From: Todiramphus chloris collaris | Taxonomy: Eukaryota > Chordata > Aves > Coraciiformes > Alcedinidae | Assembly (NCBI GenBank): GCA_025345505.1 | Contig: JANVCC010000076.1 | Coordinates: 5,505,577 to 5,569,576, forward strand | Direction: 5' to 3' | Length of the DNA: 64,000 bases | Shown here: piece after piece, positions 51,430 through 63,184 of the stretch | Layout: each line of letters starts with the position of its first letter | Numbering within the stretch: position 1 is the stretch's first letter | The notes under the pieces: generated by a model | The model's input: the letters and a program-made list of their open reading frames with translations, nothing else | What the model was told of the DNA's origin: nothing | Database searches by the model: none | Made by a program: the position numbers and the translations under genes

Positions 51430-51969
51430 GAGGTCAGCAGGTCGAGGGAGGTTCTCCGCAGCTACCCTGCTCTGGTAAGGCCACATCTGGAGTATTGTGT
51501 TCAGTTCTGGGCTCCCTAGTTGAAGAGAAACAAGGAGTCTACAAAGATGATTAAGGGACTGGAGCATCTTGCTTACAAGGAAAGGCTGAGAGCCCTGGGG
51601 CTGTTTAGCCTGGAGAAGAGAAGCCTAAGACCAATGATCAATAAGATCAATGCTGATCAATATCTAAAGTGCTGGGGGTCACGAGGATGAGGCCAGATTC
51701 TTTCCAGTGGTGCCCAGCAACTGTACCGGGGGCAATGGGCACAAACTGGAACAGAGGAAGTTCCATCTGAACATCGGGAAAAACCTCTTTGCTGTGAGAG
51801 CCCTGGTCCAGGCTGCCCACAGAGGTTGTGGAGTCTCCTTCCCTGGAGAGATTCCAAACCCACGTGGACAATGCATCCTGGCCACCCTGCTCTGGGTGAC
51901 CCTGATGGGAATTGGACAAGATGATCCCCAGAGGTCCCTTCCAACCCCTACTATTCTGCGATTCTGCGA
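51430..51969 (+). mobile_element. CR1 LINE fragment, plus orientation
   Basis: CR1 3' region: GGAGTATTGTGTTCAGTTCT, TAGCCTGGAGAAGAGAAG, CAGGCTGCCCACAGAGGTTG, AGGTCCCTTCCAACCCCTAC and a terminal tandem ATTCTGCG ATTCTGCG. This 3' end marks orientation. The body has internal deletions. It stops at the left edge of the FJX1 CpG island. Confidence 0.92.
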
Positions 51970-53282
51970 ATGAACCCTTCGCCTCCGAAGGGCCCCCTAC
52001 GAGTCGTTCTTCTCGGGACGGTCCCTGTTGGGCTGGGGGGAGGTAGGGATGGCGGGGCCAGTCTGCGTGCCCGCTCCTGTCCGTGCCAGCGGCGGCGGCT
52101 GCAACGCGGCACCGTGACCGGCGGGAGGAGCTGGTGCGACACGGCCGCTCGCTCGTCTTCCCGGTGGGGCCGGGAGGAAGCGGTCGCTTTGCTCCTCTCC
52201 CGTCCCGCCCTGGCTCGGGGGCAGCCGCGGCCGCGCTTCGCCGTGGGACCGCAGGAGGAACGCTGCCGCCCGCAAATGCTGCGGTGCCGCGGGGCGGGAT
52301 AGAGGCAGGGGTGTCTGACAGACGGAGCTTCCCTGCGAAGGCTGTGGAGTCACAGTTTAAAGGGGAATTGGAGGCGAAGGCTTTTTATCTGTTTAGCTTC
52401 TTAAGGTGGATTAGGAGAGTCTGAGTGTTTTTTAACAATATCCTGGAAATGAGTGAAATCCCTTTTTCTTATATTAAAAGAAAATAAACAGCATTCCATC
52501 CAACCTGAAAGACTGTGGTTGAAAAACTAGTTGTGATATATCAAAAGAACAGGAAGAGTTGAGGAGGTGAGAAAGCGGTCTTTTTTCTTTTGAGATGTTT
52601 AAGATTCTATGTGTGGTGGTTTTGCTTCACTGATCCAACTCCAATAACCACTTTGGAGGATGGCCAAAGAAGAAGGGAGAGGTGTTTAATCTAAATCGGC
52701 TCACAAATGCGTTCTTCTCAAGAGAGGTCTCCAGTAAAATACAGAAAGAGCAGAGATAAGCTTCCTTGCCTTGGGATGGCAGGAAACTGGAAATTGCGGG
52801 GCAGAGAAACAGCTGCTCTTCCGATCTTCCACTATATGCCCTAAAGAACTCAAAGGGACAAACCTATCCCCTGCCACCGCCGGCGGACGGGGGGGGATTG
52901 GGGGGGAGGCGGAGGAGGAGGTGATGCGCCGTGGGGGTCCCTCGGTCAGCGGCGGCCCTGTCCGGCAAGGAGCCGCCGTGTGCCGCCTTGGTCCCGGGCT
53001 TGGGCGGGCAGCTGTGTGCGTCCGTAGACATACCCATACGTATACACGGTATATGTGCACAGCGTGGCGCTCGTGTTTCGGCCCATCCCTTTGTGCAACC
53101 ACCTGCCGGCTTCCGGCCCCTCAGAGCCGGAGGGGTGAGCGGAGGGGGTGCCGAAACGCTGGTGACCGCGGCGCGACCCCGTCGTGCCGGCGTGGGCGGG
53201 AGGCGGCGCAGCCGCGCCCGGAGGTTCCGCGGGAGACCGTGCACCGGAGCGGAGGATGGCTCCGCTGGCGTGCGCGCCGCCT

Positions 53283-53352
53283 TCGCCTTTCCTCCCCTCC
53301 CTCCCTTCCTCCCTTCCTCCCTCCCTCCTTTCTTCCCTCCCTCCCTTCCTCC
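53283..53352. repeat. CCCTT/CCTCC polypyrimidine tract
   Basis: About 70 bases almost entirely of C and T in 4-5 base units (CCTCCCTCCCTTCC...). A mirror-like homopurine/homopyrimidine tract of this type can adopt triplex (H-DNA) structure. It lies 470 bases upstream of the FJX1 start. Confidence 0.9.
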
Positions 53353-53737
53353 GTGTGCAGGCTCCTTTGTGCTGCCTGCGGCGGGGAGGTTCGGAAGCGG
53401 CGGAGCTGAGCGCCCTGGGCAGGGCGCCCTCCTTTCCCGCGGGCGAGCGGGCGGCCGGAGCGGCGCGACCCTCCCCTCTCCTCGACGGTGCGCCCCGCCT
53501 CAGGTGGTCCCGCTGCAGCTGCTGCGCGGCGCATCGCCGCTTTAAGCGGACGGCCACGCCGGGGGACGGGGCGGGTCGGGCGCGCCCCCCTCTCTCCCCC
53601 ACGTGGTGCGGGTGCCCGTGCCTCCCGGACTCCGGCGGGGCTGGGCGCACACACCGCGGGGCTGTCGCCGGTGCTCACCGGGCTCGCCTGCTCCCGCCGC
53701 CGCTCCCCGGGCGGCTGGTCCGGCCCGGCCCGCGGCC

Positions 53738-53809
53738 ATGCGCCAGCGCCGCGCTGAGCGGTCGAGCGGCGGGGCTGTACGGCCGCCGCGTCCCGCGGCA
53801 GCGGCGTGA
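53738..53809 (+). other. Short upstream ORF in the FJX1 5' leader
   Basis: An ATG with G at -3 opens a 23-codon frame (starting M-R-Q-R-R-A) that stops at 53807-53809, 12 bases before the FJX1 ATG. It is in a different frame from FJX1. If the transcript starts upstream of 53738 it would be a translated uORF; peptide function is not implied. Confidence 0.5.
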
Positions 53810-53821
53810 AGCGGCGGGAGG

Positions 53822-55108
53822 ATGAAGCGGGCGAGGCGGGCCGCGCCGGGCCCCCTGCCCGTTCTGGGCTTGCTGCTGCTGGGCGCCCTGCCTGGGCTCT
53901 GGACGGTGCTGCTGCGGCGGGAGGCGGCGGCGCAACGGGAGACGGAGCTGGAGCCGCGCCCGCCCGCGGAGCAGTCCCCCGGGCGGTGGGGTTGGGGGCG
54001 CTCCCCGGAGGCGCGGGGCGAGCCCGGCGGCGGCGGGCAGAAAACTTTCCGGGCGCTGCTGGCAGTTCCGGCGGCCGGCCGGGAGGAGACGGGCGGCGAA
54101 GGGCGGTTCGCTGCAGCCGGGCCGCCACCACCCGCCGACGTCGCTTCTCCGGTGGAGCGGGGCATCTTCTGGAGCCCTGAAGTGGAGGCGCAGGTGCCGC
54201 CGGGCTTCGCGGCGGAGGAGGCGGCGGCGTGGCTGTCGGCCGCCCGCGCCGCACGCGTGGCCTCGCTGGAGCGGGGCGGCTGCGGGCGTAGCTCCAACCG
54301 GCTGGCGCGGCTGTCGGACGGGAGTCGCGCCTGCGTCCGCTACGGCATCAACCCGGAGCAGATCCAGGGCGAGGCGCTCTCCTACCACCTGGCCGGGGTG
54401 CTGGGCATGCAGGAGCGCCTGCCGCCCATGGCCCTCGCCCTGGTGGAGGCCCGCGGGCGGCAGTGGGAGCCGGTGCGGGAGGAGCTGCGCGGCTCGCACT
54501 GGGCGGAGGGCGCCGTGGTCAGCCTGACGCGCTGGGTGGACAACCTCACCGCCGTGGTGGCCCCCGCGCCCTGGGGCGCCGAGGCCGGCGCCGGCCGGCG
54601 GCTGCAGCCGCTGTCGGCGGGGGACCTGGGCGGCCTGCCGCCGTCGCAGCTGGTGGAGTTGGTGCAGTGGAGCGACCTGATCCTCTTCGATTACCTGACG
54701 GCCAACTTCGACCGCCTGGTCAGCAACCTCTTCAGCCTGCAGTGGGACCCACGGGTGATGCTACGCGCCACCAGCAACCTGCTCCGCGCGCCTAACGGCG
54801 GGCTCGTCTTCATGGACAACGAGGCGGGGCTGGTGCACGGCTACCGCCTCCTCGCCATGTGGGACCCGTACAACGAGCCGCTGCTCCGCTCCGTCTGCGT
54901 CTTCCGCGAGGGCACGGCCCGGCGCGTGGCGGAGCTGCACCGCCGCCGCAGTGCCGCCGCCGAGCTGCGCCGCCGCTACCGGGCGCGGGAGCCGCTCTGG
55001 GCGCGCCTCGGCTTCCTCTCGGAGCGGCAGGCCGAGCTGCTGCAGGCCCGCGTCGATTTCGTGCACCGCCACATCGCCCACTGCCGCGCGCAGGCCGCCG
55101 TCCTCTGA
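53822..55108 (+). CDS. FJX1: FJX1, four-jointed box kinase 1 (intronless)
   Basis: FJX1 is the vertebrate orthologue of Drosophila four-jointed, a Golgi type II membrane kinase of the FAM20-like secretory group. The fly protein phosphorylates cadherin domains of Fat and Dachsous; vertebrate substrates are less certain. The 428-residue ORF is intact and close to the usual length (about 437). It has a basic N-terminus (KRARR), then a Leu-rich signal anchor at about residues 13-31, a Pro/Gly-rich stem to about 110, and a conserved lumenal domain from ERGIFWSPEVE onward. Visible motifs include R-Y-G-I-N-P-E-Q-I-Q-G-E, L-F-D-Y-L-T-A-N-F-D-R (Asp297-Arg298) and the M-D-N-E-A-G motif (Asp332-Asn333-Glu334). 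The last corresponds to the DNE required for four-jointed kinase activity. Asn241 is in an N-L-T sequon. The start ATG at 53822 is chosen because the anchor follows directly. No splice sites interrupt it. GC content is very high. Confidence 0.96.
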   Translation: MKRARRAAPGPLPVLGLLLLGALPGLWTVLLRREAAAQRETELEPRPPAEQSPGRWGWGRSPEARGEPGGGGQKTFRALLAVPAAGREETGGEGRFAAAGPPPPADVASPVERGIFWSPEVEAQVPPGFAAEEAAAWLSAARAARVASLERGGCGRSSNRLARLSDGSRACVRYGINPEQIQGEALSYHLAGVLGMQERLPPMALALVEARGRQWEPVREELRGSHWAEGAVVSLTRWVDNLTAVVAPAPWGAEAGAGRRLQPLSAGDLGGLPPSQLVELVQWSDLILFDYLTANFDRLVSNLFSLQWDPRVMLRATSNLLRAPNGGLVFMDNEAGLVHGYRLLAMWDPYNEPLLRSVCVFREGTARRVAELHRRRSAAAELRRRYRAREPLWARLGFLSERQAELLQARVDFVHRHIAHCRAQAAVL

Positions 55109-56230
55109 CGGCCCCGGGGCGGGCGGAGGAGGGTGGCGGCGAGAGCCGGCTTGCCCGCGCCGTGCCTGGCTTTCACCCCTCCGAGGGAGCGAGACTTCCT
55201 CAGCCCGGCGGCCGCCCAAGGCTGGGGCAGACCCTGCCCGCCGCCTCGGTGCTCAGTGCCCCAGAACCGCCGCGACTGCCGGGGGTGAGGGTGGCGGGCC
55301 GGCGGGAGCGGGGGCTCACGGTCGGGTGCGGTGAGAACCGGCTACCCGCCTACCGCGGGTTGCCGAGAGGAGTAGTTAATTCGCGGGTGTCAAGGTCTCT
55401 GAAGATGCAGAGCGAGATCCATGTCATTATAAAGCCGAGTTTCACTCCGGGACTCTGCTCCCGGAGCTTGGAAAAATGAGAGGAGTCAGCATCTTGAGCG
55501 CTTCCCGGAACTCTCGTGGTGCACCGGCCCTCGTAAGAGACCCTGTCGGAAAGCTGTCGGCTTTGTCCGGGTTGGGGTCGACTACCTTTTCCTTCCAAAG
55601 GAGACAGGCAGAAACACTTAATTTTTTTTTTAATATATATATTCTTCCTTTTGCAACAGCGTATTTAAGTACGAATGTTGATATTCGTAGACCAAGAACT
55701 GATTGCACAATAGGGGAGCCCCTAACTAGCAAAACTGCCCTATTTATGAAGCTCGTTTCTTACTGATCTTCTTTAACGAGAGTGAACCTTTCTGCTGATT
55801 GTTAAATCTTGTCGATGAAAAGTGTATAGGAAGTCCATATTCTGTTAGCTCTTAGACTTTGTTGTGGATGCATTTGGTTAAACTGTTTTGATTTTTAAGC
55901 ATTTGTTTGTAATTGTCACCGTCACCGTTTTATCTGACCAGTAAAGTTAACTGACTAATGGGTGACACGAGAGGATCTCCCAGGTTTTAAAAACATTGCT
56001 ATGTGCTAAGACTTTGACGCAATAGTTAAAGTGGAGGAAAAAGAAACTGTTTCATGCACTTTACTTTGACTTTTTAATTTTTTATAAAAGAAGACCTTTT
56101 TATTTTACAAAATCTGCCTTTTATGTACATTATATATATGTTCATAAGCTTTTGTGTAACATACTAAAGAAACTGGTATTTCAGTAAAGTGTGTTAATGT
56201 TTTGCCTTCTTTGTCCTGAATGTGTGCCCA
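55109..56230 (+). other. FJX1 3'UTR (probable)
   Basis: Composition falls from GC-rich next to the stop codon to AT-rich after about 55600, as in a long 3'UTR. T-rich and ATTTA-like stretches are present. The likely end is near the AGTAAA signal at 56183, followed by GT-rich sequence. The exact end is inferred. Confidence 0.5.
56183..56188 (+). promoter_or_regulatory. Candidate FJX1 polyadenylation signal AGTAAA
   Basis: AGTAAA is an accepted variant hexamer and is followed within 30 bases by GTGTGTTAATGTTTTG, a good downstream element. A canonical AATAAA at 57717-57722 is a more distal alternative. Confidence 0.45.
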
Positions 56231-58685
56231 AGCTTTGCCAGGGAAGTGCACACCTCCTCAGTCTTCCCTGATGGGTGATGGAGAGCACCTCTTTCCAGCT
56301 TCTCAATCCACCAAACTGAACAAACTTTTACTCGTTCCCTCGGAGATAATGAGGGGTAGAGTTGAGCTTTCAAGTGCCGCCCTTCTGTCTCTCTCTCTTT
56401 CGTAGCTGTGTGTAACTGAAAGGGCAAAAGCTCTTCCAGAGCAGCTAAAATAATGTGGCTTTAGCATACGGTAGCTGAATAGACTTTTTGTCTTGTGGTT
56501 TGAAGCCTGGAATGAACTGCCTTGACTAGCACTGAGATAACTGAAGCAGTTAAGTTACAGCAAATTGATAGTGATGCTGGGGTCTTAGCAGCTGTCAGCC
56601 TCTTTAAGTACTGGTGCTGGGTACCAGCTTCTTAATATAGGTTATGTCAGGTGTTACTGTGCCAGAAACATCTCCAGAGGTGGCAGTTGCTTTCAGGGGG
56701 TGTATATACTGGTTTTGAGTCCTCTTTTCCCATTTTGGTTAGCTTTGCGATGGGGATTGGGGCAGAATTGAAGTACAGGAAAGCATTTCAATCTTGCCAA
56801 AATACTTGGGTTGTTTTCCTACAACAGTTTTGTTCTAGGGAGCATGAAGCAGTGGGTGTACAAAATATCTGCACTCCTTGTTTGCTTTTTTTTTTTCATC
56901 AAAGAGACCATTATATGTCTCAAAATACAGACAGAATAAGGACAAAGGACAAACTAATCCTCTTTAAATCCCAAATGCCAGTATATATCCTTCTATAATC
57001 AAACAGCAGCATAATCTTTTCTACATCTGGACAGTCACCTCTCAATGAAGGCAGCAGCAGCGTGCTCCTGGGCTGCTATGCAAGTAGTTTCTGTCTTAAG
57101 TATATTGAGCGTTAACCTTCCCTTGAACTCCAAGAGGGCTGTGCATCGGTCCTTGGTTTGTTAGTATTCATTTATTTACGTTAAACTTCACATAGAGATG
57201 ATTTTTTTTTTCCCAGCCATTACAGTGGTTTTTTGTTTTGTTTATAATAGAGCAAGACAACGGTTTAACAAAAAAAAAAAAAAGGTCATTTAGTTATCTA
57301 TATTAGATATTGCAAATGTGTGTATGAGAATTTATTTTAAAGCGTACCAGCAGCCTCCAAGACTAGCTTTCATTCAATAGCTTAACTGACAAGGCTTTCT
57401 ATTGAACTTGTAGTTATAGTTCACTGCATTTATCTCTCTGAACAATGCACAGAATCCCATGTGACAGTCCTTTGCCATTTACATGATAATACACAATTTA
57501 ACTGTGTAATTCTTAATTCTTCTTTAGCATCGCTTTGTAACTGAAATGCAGCAACTCTGTCACATTCACCTAATGAAAATACATTTAAATAATAAACTGC
57601 TGGCATAAATTTTAAACCACTGTGAAGAGAAAACTGCTGTGCCACAAATATCTAAGGTTTCATTTTTAAGTACTTCTGTAAGTATGGCACAGCTGTGGTT
57701 CTGATGGCTAATGGGAAATAAACCTCCTTTGCAAAAGCTTTAGAGCCAGAGCCTAGATAAGTTACACCTTTTGAGAAGAAACATGGCTTTCTTTTTGGTG
57801 ACTGGTAACTACCTCAAGTTATATATAGCTTCCGTGTTCAAAAATGGTGTAGTTGTAGGTTGGTGTGAAACTGGAAATGCTGTGCTACTGGGGCATGTTC
57901 CAAGAGGATGGAGAAACCTAGCTTGGATGGATGATGCTTCGCTTCGTTGCTGCATTTTATTCTTCTGGTGCAGATCATTGCTTCTGTGCCAGAGAAAGCT
58001 TTGAATTACCACCACATTAAGGAAAAATTACTTTCTTCCATGTGATTTCTTTAAGGCAAACTTTAAGTGCTTTGTAAATTAGTAGTCTGGTGCACTTTTT
58101 GCATGCTGTTTTATCTGTATATGCTGTCTGATGCTTGTCTTTCTGCAGAACCAAGGGGTGAAACTCTGTAAGATTCTTTGTAGTATAATTTCAATGGCAC
58201 TCATCTCACTGTTTTCTTCTAGTGGAGTTTCCATTGACTGACAGTGATGGGGCAGGCAAGGAAGATCATTGCTTATTTGAGAATGAGAAGACTTTAGGAT
58301 TTGAAAGTGTGAGTAGAAGGTTGCTCTCCATACCAGGATCATCCTGTTCTGGCTGTGCATTGCCAACAGCTCAGCAGTGCTTTATGTGAGGCTCAAGGAA
58401 TGGGCTCTGTAACTTGCATCAGAATAGGGCTATAGGCCTCACTAAGCAGAACCTTTAAGGGTGCACTTCCCACCAGCTTTCCCAGGCTTTCAGTGAAGTA
58501 TGTGCTTACAGGTTGGCTGCACTGGTGCCTCAGTCAGGTGTGGGCTTTTGAACAGATCTGAGAATAAGTCTTGAAAAGCTTGGGTGGGGTTGGCAGCATG
58601 CTGTCTGCCCCAGCTGCAAGACAGGAGGTGTAGTTTTCAGCTCTGTAGAAACTCACATGTTTAACTGATAACACTAGCTTCAGGA

Positions 58686-58789
58686 AGAAAAAACCAAAAC
58701 AACAACAAAACATAAAACCCAAAAAATGACCAAAAAACCTCCCTAAAACCAACCAAAGAAACAAACAAAAAAAAAAAGCAGGAAAAAAA
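58686..58789. repeat. A-rich (CAAA/CCAAA)n low-complexity tract
   Basis: Repeated CAAAAC and ACCAAA units. The minus-strand ORF over it (Phe/Gly-rich) is compositional. Confidence 0.85.
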
Positions 58790-61700
58790 TAGATCTAGAG
58801 GATGTTGTAATTTGAATGCACTTCATTCAGTCCCATATTTCTGTGTTTCCCCGACTGAATTCAGAATGCCTCCTCCAGACTTTTTATTTCCTTGTAATCT
58901 AAATAGGTGTGCAGAGCAGGGGGTTGTTGCTACTCCCAGTTTGAGTTCATAATCACTGGGATGCTACCTCCAAACCCTACTAGTGTGATGGAACAACCGA
59001 GTGCACAGTTCTGAGAACCTCCTACAGGGTACCAAAATTGTGCTGCACCCCAGGGAGCACCGGACAGCCAAGTCTGGGTGAATGTGGTGGGGTTCCCACT
59101 TAGTGAAGAAAGCAAGACCAGCATTCACAGCATGAATTGCCTTTGCTTTTGTTCACTTGCATCTGAATTTCCAATCTTGGTTTATTTCCATTGTGGATTT
59201 CCCTTTGGGAATTTCCCTCACTGCTTGGGAAGCTCTTTCCAGGCGTGGAGTCTCCTCGCCTTGCACACAAAAGCAGCTGCCCTGGGGATGGAGCCGAGTC
59301 GACCGCCGGCGCCACACTTCGCTGCCCGACTGAGGCCCTGTCAGCCCATTCAAAGAAATAACTCAGGGCCAGTAGAAGACAGTGAAAATATAGTTAGTTA
59401 CACTTTGACTTACTGGGCATGCAGCATGCTCTTAACATCACCAGCATAGTTTTTGTGATTTGCTTTCCCTTTGAAGTTTGGTGCTTTTTTTTTATTTTTA
59501 ATAGTAATATTACTTAGAATTTTCTCACTGACATTACCAGGTGGTCCCGGACTAGCTTGGATAAGAGATCGTATTAAGACATAATCCCATTTTGCATGAT
59601 ATTCCTACTTTGCAACCGCAGCATAAAATTAAATCGCTCCTTCAGAGCTGTGCTCCCTGGGTTGGACGCGGCAAAGCTCCCCCGAGAAGGGGCTGGGCTG
59701 CACGGTAAGCAGTGCCTGGCAGGCGCCCGCGCAGCTCCCGTGACTCTCGGTGACCTAGAAAACCCCTTACCTTGCAGTCTCGGGCGCTAATGTCGCTCTC
59801 CCCGCTGAAGTAACGCGCGCTCATCTGAGCAGAAGTTATTTCCCAACGTGGGGACTCGTCTCCACAAAGAGTCATTTGTTGCACATCGACTGGTACCTCA
59901 ACAAACATTATCAGTCCCACCCTCAGAGGCTGTTTACTGTAACTCGGTGTAAAAAAGGCAAAGCGTCGTGGCTGTAATGTCTTAGCCCCTTCTCGTGATG
60001 TGGCTTTCCATGGCCTGCTCCAGGCGGAGAAATAGGATGAGCTTGTGGGAAAGAAGCAGGCGCACAGGCCCACCTGAATGGGGACTGCTGCCTTGTGCAG
60101 GTGTGAAAGGAGCTGTGCAGACAAAGGAAGGAGAATAATCCCACTGGAAAGCAAGCCAGTGCTGTGCTCAAGGAAAGAGCTCCAGCTGGATTTTTGGAGG
60201 ATGAACGGCAGTAATAGGGTAACAAACAGGGTCTGGTGCTGCAGTGAGATGGGCTGTTTTTGAGTTATCCTGCTGTTCAACCACTTCTTGTGGATTTGGG
60301 GTTGTGGGTTTTTGTGTATGTGGCACTCAGACCATAATCTGCAATGAATTCCAAGGGAAGACTGACTGCAAAATGCAGCTATCACAGATGGAAGGAAAAT
60401 GGAGCAGAATCCTGAAGACCCAGAGCCCTCCAATTCCTATCCCAGGGAGGGAAGTGCAGTTAGTGGGATTTCAGGAGGGATACAAGCAGAATACTAGATG
60501 GGGAAGGGTAAGTTACAGCATATTGTAATACAATTAATACAGGCAGATTTAAGTTGTACCATTTAGTGTACGGCAAAGATCCCATCATGCTTGTCTACCC
60601 TCTGCCACCTGGGCTCTTTTAAGTGTCACACAGTGTCAAAACAGTCCTTGGTGTCAAGCCAGCAGAAGGTGTTTTCAAAGAAATAGTCAAAGGCATGAAA
60701 GTTCAAAAAAAGAAATAGATTTTGGGCACTAGACACATTCACTGAATTTGCATGTGCCATTTCGCAAAGTATAGAAAGACGCAGGAATGGAGAGAAAAGC
60801 ACTCCAGAAAAGGAGAAAGAAACAGTTGAATTCTGTCCGATCCTGGGGATGGCAAGCTACAAACATCCTTTAAGGAAATTGTATGGGGTCAGAGGGAGCG
60901 TGTCCCCCACAGTCCCTTTCTCTTCCTTCTGTGACAGGTTTCCTGCAACGTCCTCTGAAATGGGTCTTTTCTAGGCAGCCTGTGTCACAGAACAAGGTGA
61001 AAAATGTGTGTACCAGGAGGTCCTTGGCACTCAAGTACAGGGGACCAGCCCTTCCCCTGTGTAGACCACAGAAAATCTGTGATTTTGAAAGCACAGGCTC
61101 ATTTTCAAAACCTGTCATTAAATATTTTTGTTATCTGATAGATTTCAGCCTGCATACCATTACATATCTTAAATCAGTTTTACTGCCCTCAATATTTAAT
61201 TCAACCTGTTCAATATTATTTACCAAAAATCATGAAATGTTGAAAATGTTTTTACCTTCCCCATTCTGAGTAGTGAGCAGTTAATGAAAATGCTTCCTTT
61301 CAGGGCCGTAAAATCCAGGTATATGATTTAGTATCCAAGAATATAACTGCCCAGGGTTTCCCAGACTATTTTGGACTGCTGTCAGCAGTCAAAATGGGGA
61401 TGCTGTCAGCCTCGAGGTATTCTCAGAACTTACTCTCTCAGCTGTGTGATGGTGAGGATTCACAGAGGTTTGGGGTCAGTGTGGATTTGGGTGAGGAGTG
61501 AGGCTGGGAGGGCCCCCTTACTGCTGTTGCGCTGCTCCTCGTGTTCCCCAAAAGCATGTGTGGGAGTTAAAGTTACTATTTATCTGTATGGACTGAGTTG
61601 AAGTTGATTTTCCTTTTTTAACTGAAATGTAGCTGAAGGTCTTTGTTCCCAAAGCAAATGGCAGCTGTCTGTGTGTCCGTGTTTGCTCCCCTCCCCACCA

Positions 61701-62811
61701 ACAACCTATCCCTTAAACTCCCTCTTCTCCCTTCTCCCCTCATGTCTGGCGTCGTAACAGATGCCTTGCCATGAGGACAGACAGGCATTTACCTCAAGTG
61801 ATAATAACACACAAATGCAACCTGGTAACGAATGAGGTAAGGCACAGACACATTTTACATCAGTATTTCCAACCCCTGCACAAAAGAGGGGTGTGTTTCT
61901 GCGTTCCAGTCAGAGGAGTCATCATTTTTTAATGTGCCTGTCTTGCCCATTTCCTTTTTGTGTCTTGCTGTGGGGGAAAGGGTATTAGTATACTATAGTT
62001 TAAAGCTGCAGGTGTGATTTTTTTCTTTTTATCCATAGATGATTTCTTGTAGACAAGCTATTAGCCTGCTCGCAGAATCTATTTAAGTGATTGCATTTAG
62101 TCAACTTGCTTTAGTTTAGCTGGGTCACCTTCATCATCCCCTGAGTTTTCAATGCCCTTTGTTATGTTCAAGCTAAGGAAAAGTAATTGTTTCCTTTGTT
62201 TTTGTTAAAAACATAAAGGATTTACTCATCTGCCAAAGAGTTTGTTTTTAACAGTGCACTACAGAATCAAGTGGCATACATTATGGATGAACCTGGATGT
62301 AAGGATCTGGAGGATATTAATGGTATTATTTTCTTTCACACCAGCTACCCAGCAAGGCAACTGCTCAGTGGAGATATTCCTGGTTTGGTAGCTGCCAGAG
62401 ATCAAAACCAGGCCCTCTGTTTGCAATTTGTTGAGCACAAGTAACAGGCTAAGTTCTTTTCTGATTTGCAGCCCTGCAGGCATAAGAGTATGAATTTGCC
62501 TGCACTTTCTAGGCAAAAGCTGGTGATGAGTATATCTATGATGACTATTCTTTAAGATATGCTTCATCCTGCTTTTAGAAGTGACGAGGGTGGAGTGACA
62601 GTGGTTCTTCTTGCTCCTTTCCTTGCCAACCAAGCCAGCAGACTGCCGGGAGTCCAGCTGACTGGAGCCCGATGTGGGAGCCGGGATGACAGGGGGTTTT
62701 ATGAGCTCCTCTATCAAGGAATATTTCATGTTGTGCCAAAAATGACACAGTCATCTTCTGGCTCATAAAAACAGCTACCTGTGTAGAAATTTATCAAAAG
62801 TAGCAGCAAAG

Positions 62812-62827
62812 AATAATAATAATAATA
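62812..62827. repeat. (AAT)n microsatellite
   Basis: Five AAT units followed by an A run. Confidence 0.9.
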
Positions 62828-63184
62828 AAAAAAATGTTCAAACTGGGAATGTCAGATTGAGTCGAGCTATATTACTTTCAAGGCTCATTACAGTGGCTAG
62901 TAGACAGCAACATGGCACAGTGCAGGGGCAGGCAGAAACAGCTTGGGGACCAGCACAACTGTTACATGGGATGCTGTCCAGTGACAGTCTGAGGATCCTG
63001 AAATCACAGATGACAGAACCAAGTGTAGTCATTTATACCCACCATTCAAGCCAGCACAGAGGAGCTTCTAACCAAGCTCTTCAGGTCCCTGTCAAGTGTA
63101 GAACAAAGGACCACAACTGATGACTGATGGCTTTCTTACCAGTTTGTAATTAATTATGGAGCTGATGTGGAGAAGTTAAACAGA

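Larger units (their letters stand above)
51970..53821 (+). promoter_or_regulatory. FJX1 upstream CpG island / 5' region
   Basis: CpG-dense sequence at 51970-52330 and again from about 52860 into the FJX1 coding region, separated by about 450 bases of ordinary composition. It holds a run of G tracts (52889-52912), a long polypyrimidine tract (53283-53352) and GC boxes such as GGGGCGGG at about 53568. A lone TTTAA in CCGCTTTAAGCGG (near 53537-53549) is the only TATA-like element seen. The TSS is not mapped. A CpG-island promoter is expected for FJX1. Confidence 0.7.
56231..63184. other. Intergenic sequence downstream of FJX1
   Basis: No gene is recognisable. It includes an A-rich CAAA-type tract (58686-58789), two small CpG-enriched patches (about 59270-59340 and 59640-59770) and an AAT microsatellite (62812-62827). 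TRIM44, expected next by human synteny, is not in view. Confidence 0.6.

Noticed and set aside
51647-51973. Several overlapping ORFs on both strands
   Set aside because: They lie inside a CR1 3' end and are not host genes.
53121-54254. 377-codon minus-strand frame antisense to FJX1 and its leader
   Set aside because: A compositional shadow of a very GC-rich gene; Arg/Pro/Ala repeats with no recognisable domain.
59642-60433. 263-codon minus-strand open frame
   Set aside because: The reported start is a non-ATG codon, the first ATG gives a much shorter frame, and no homology is recognised.
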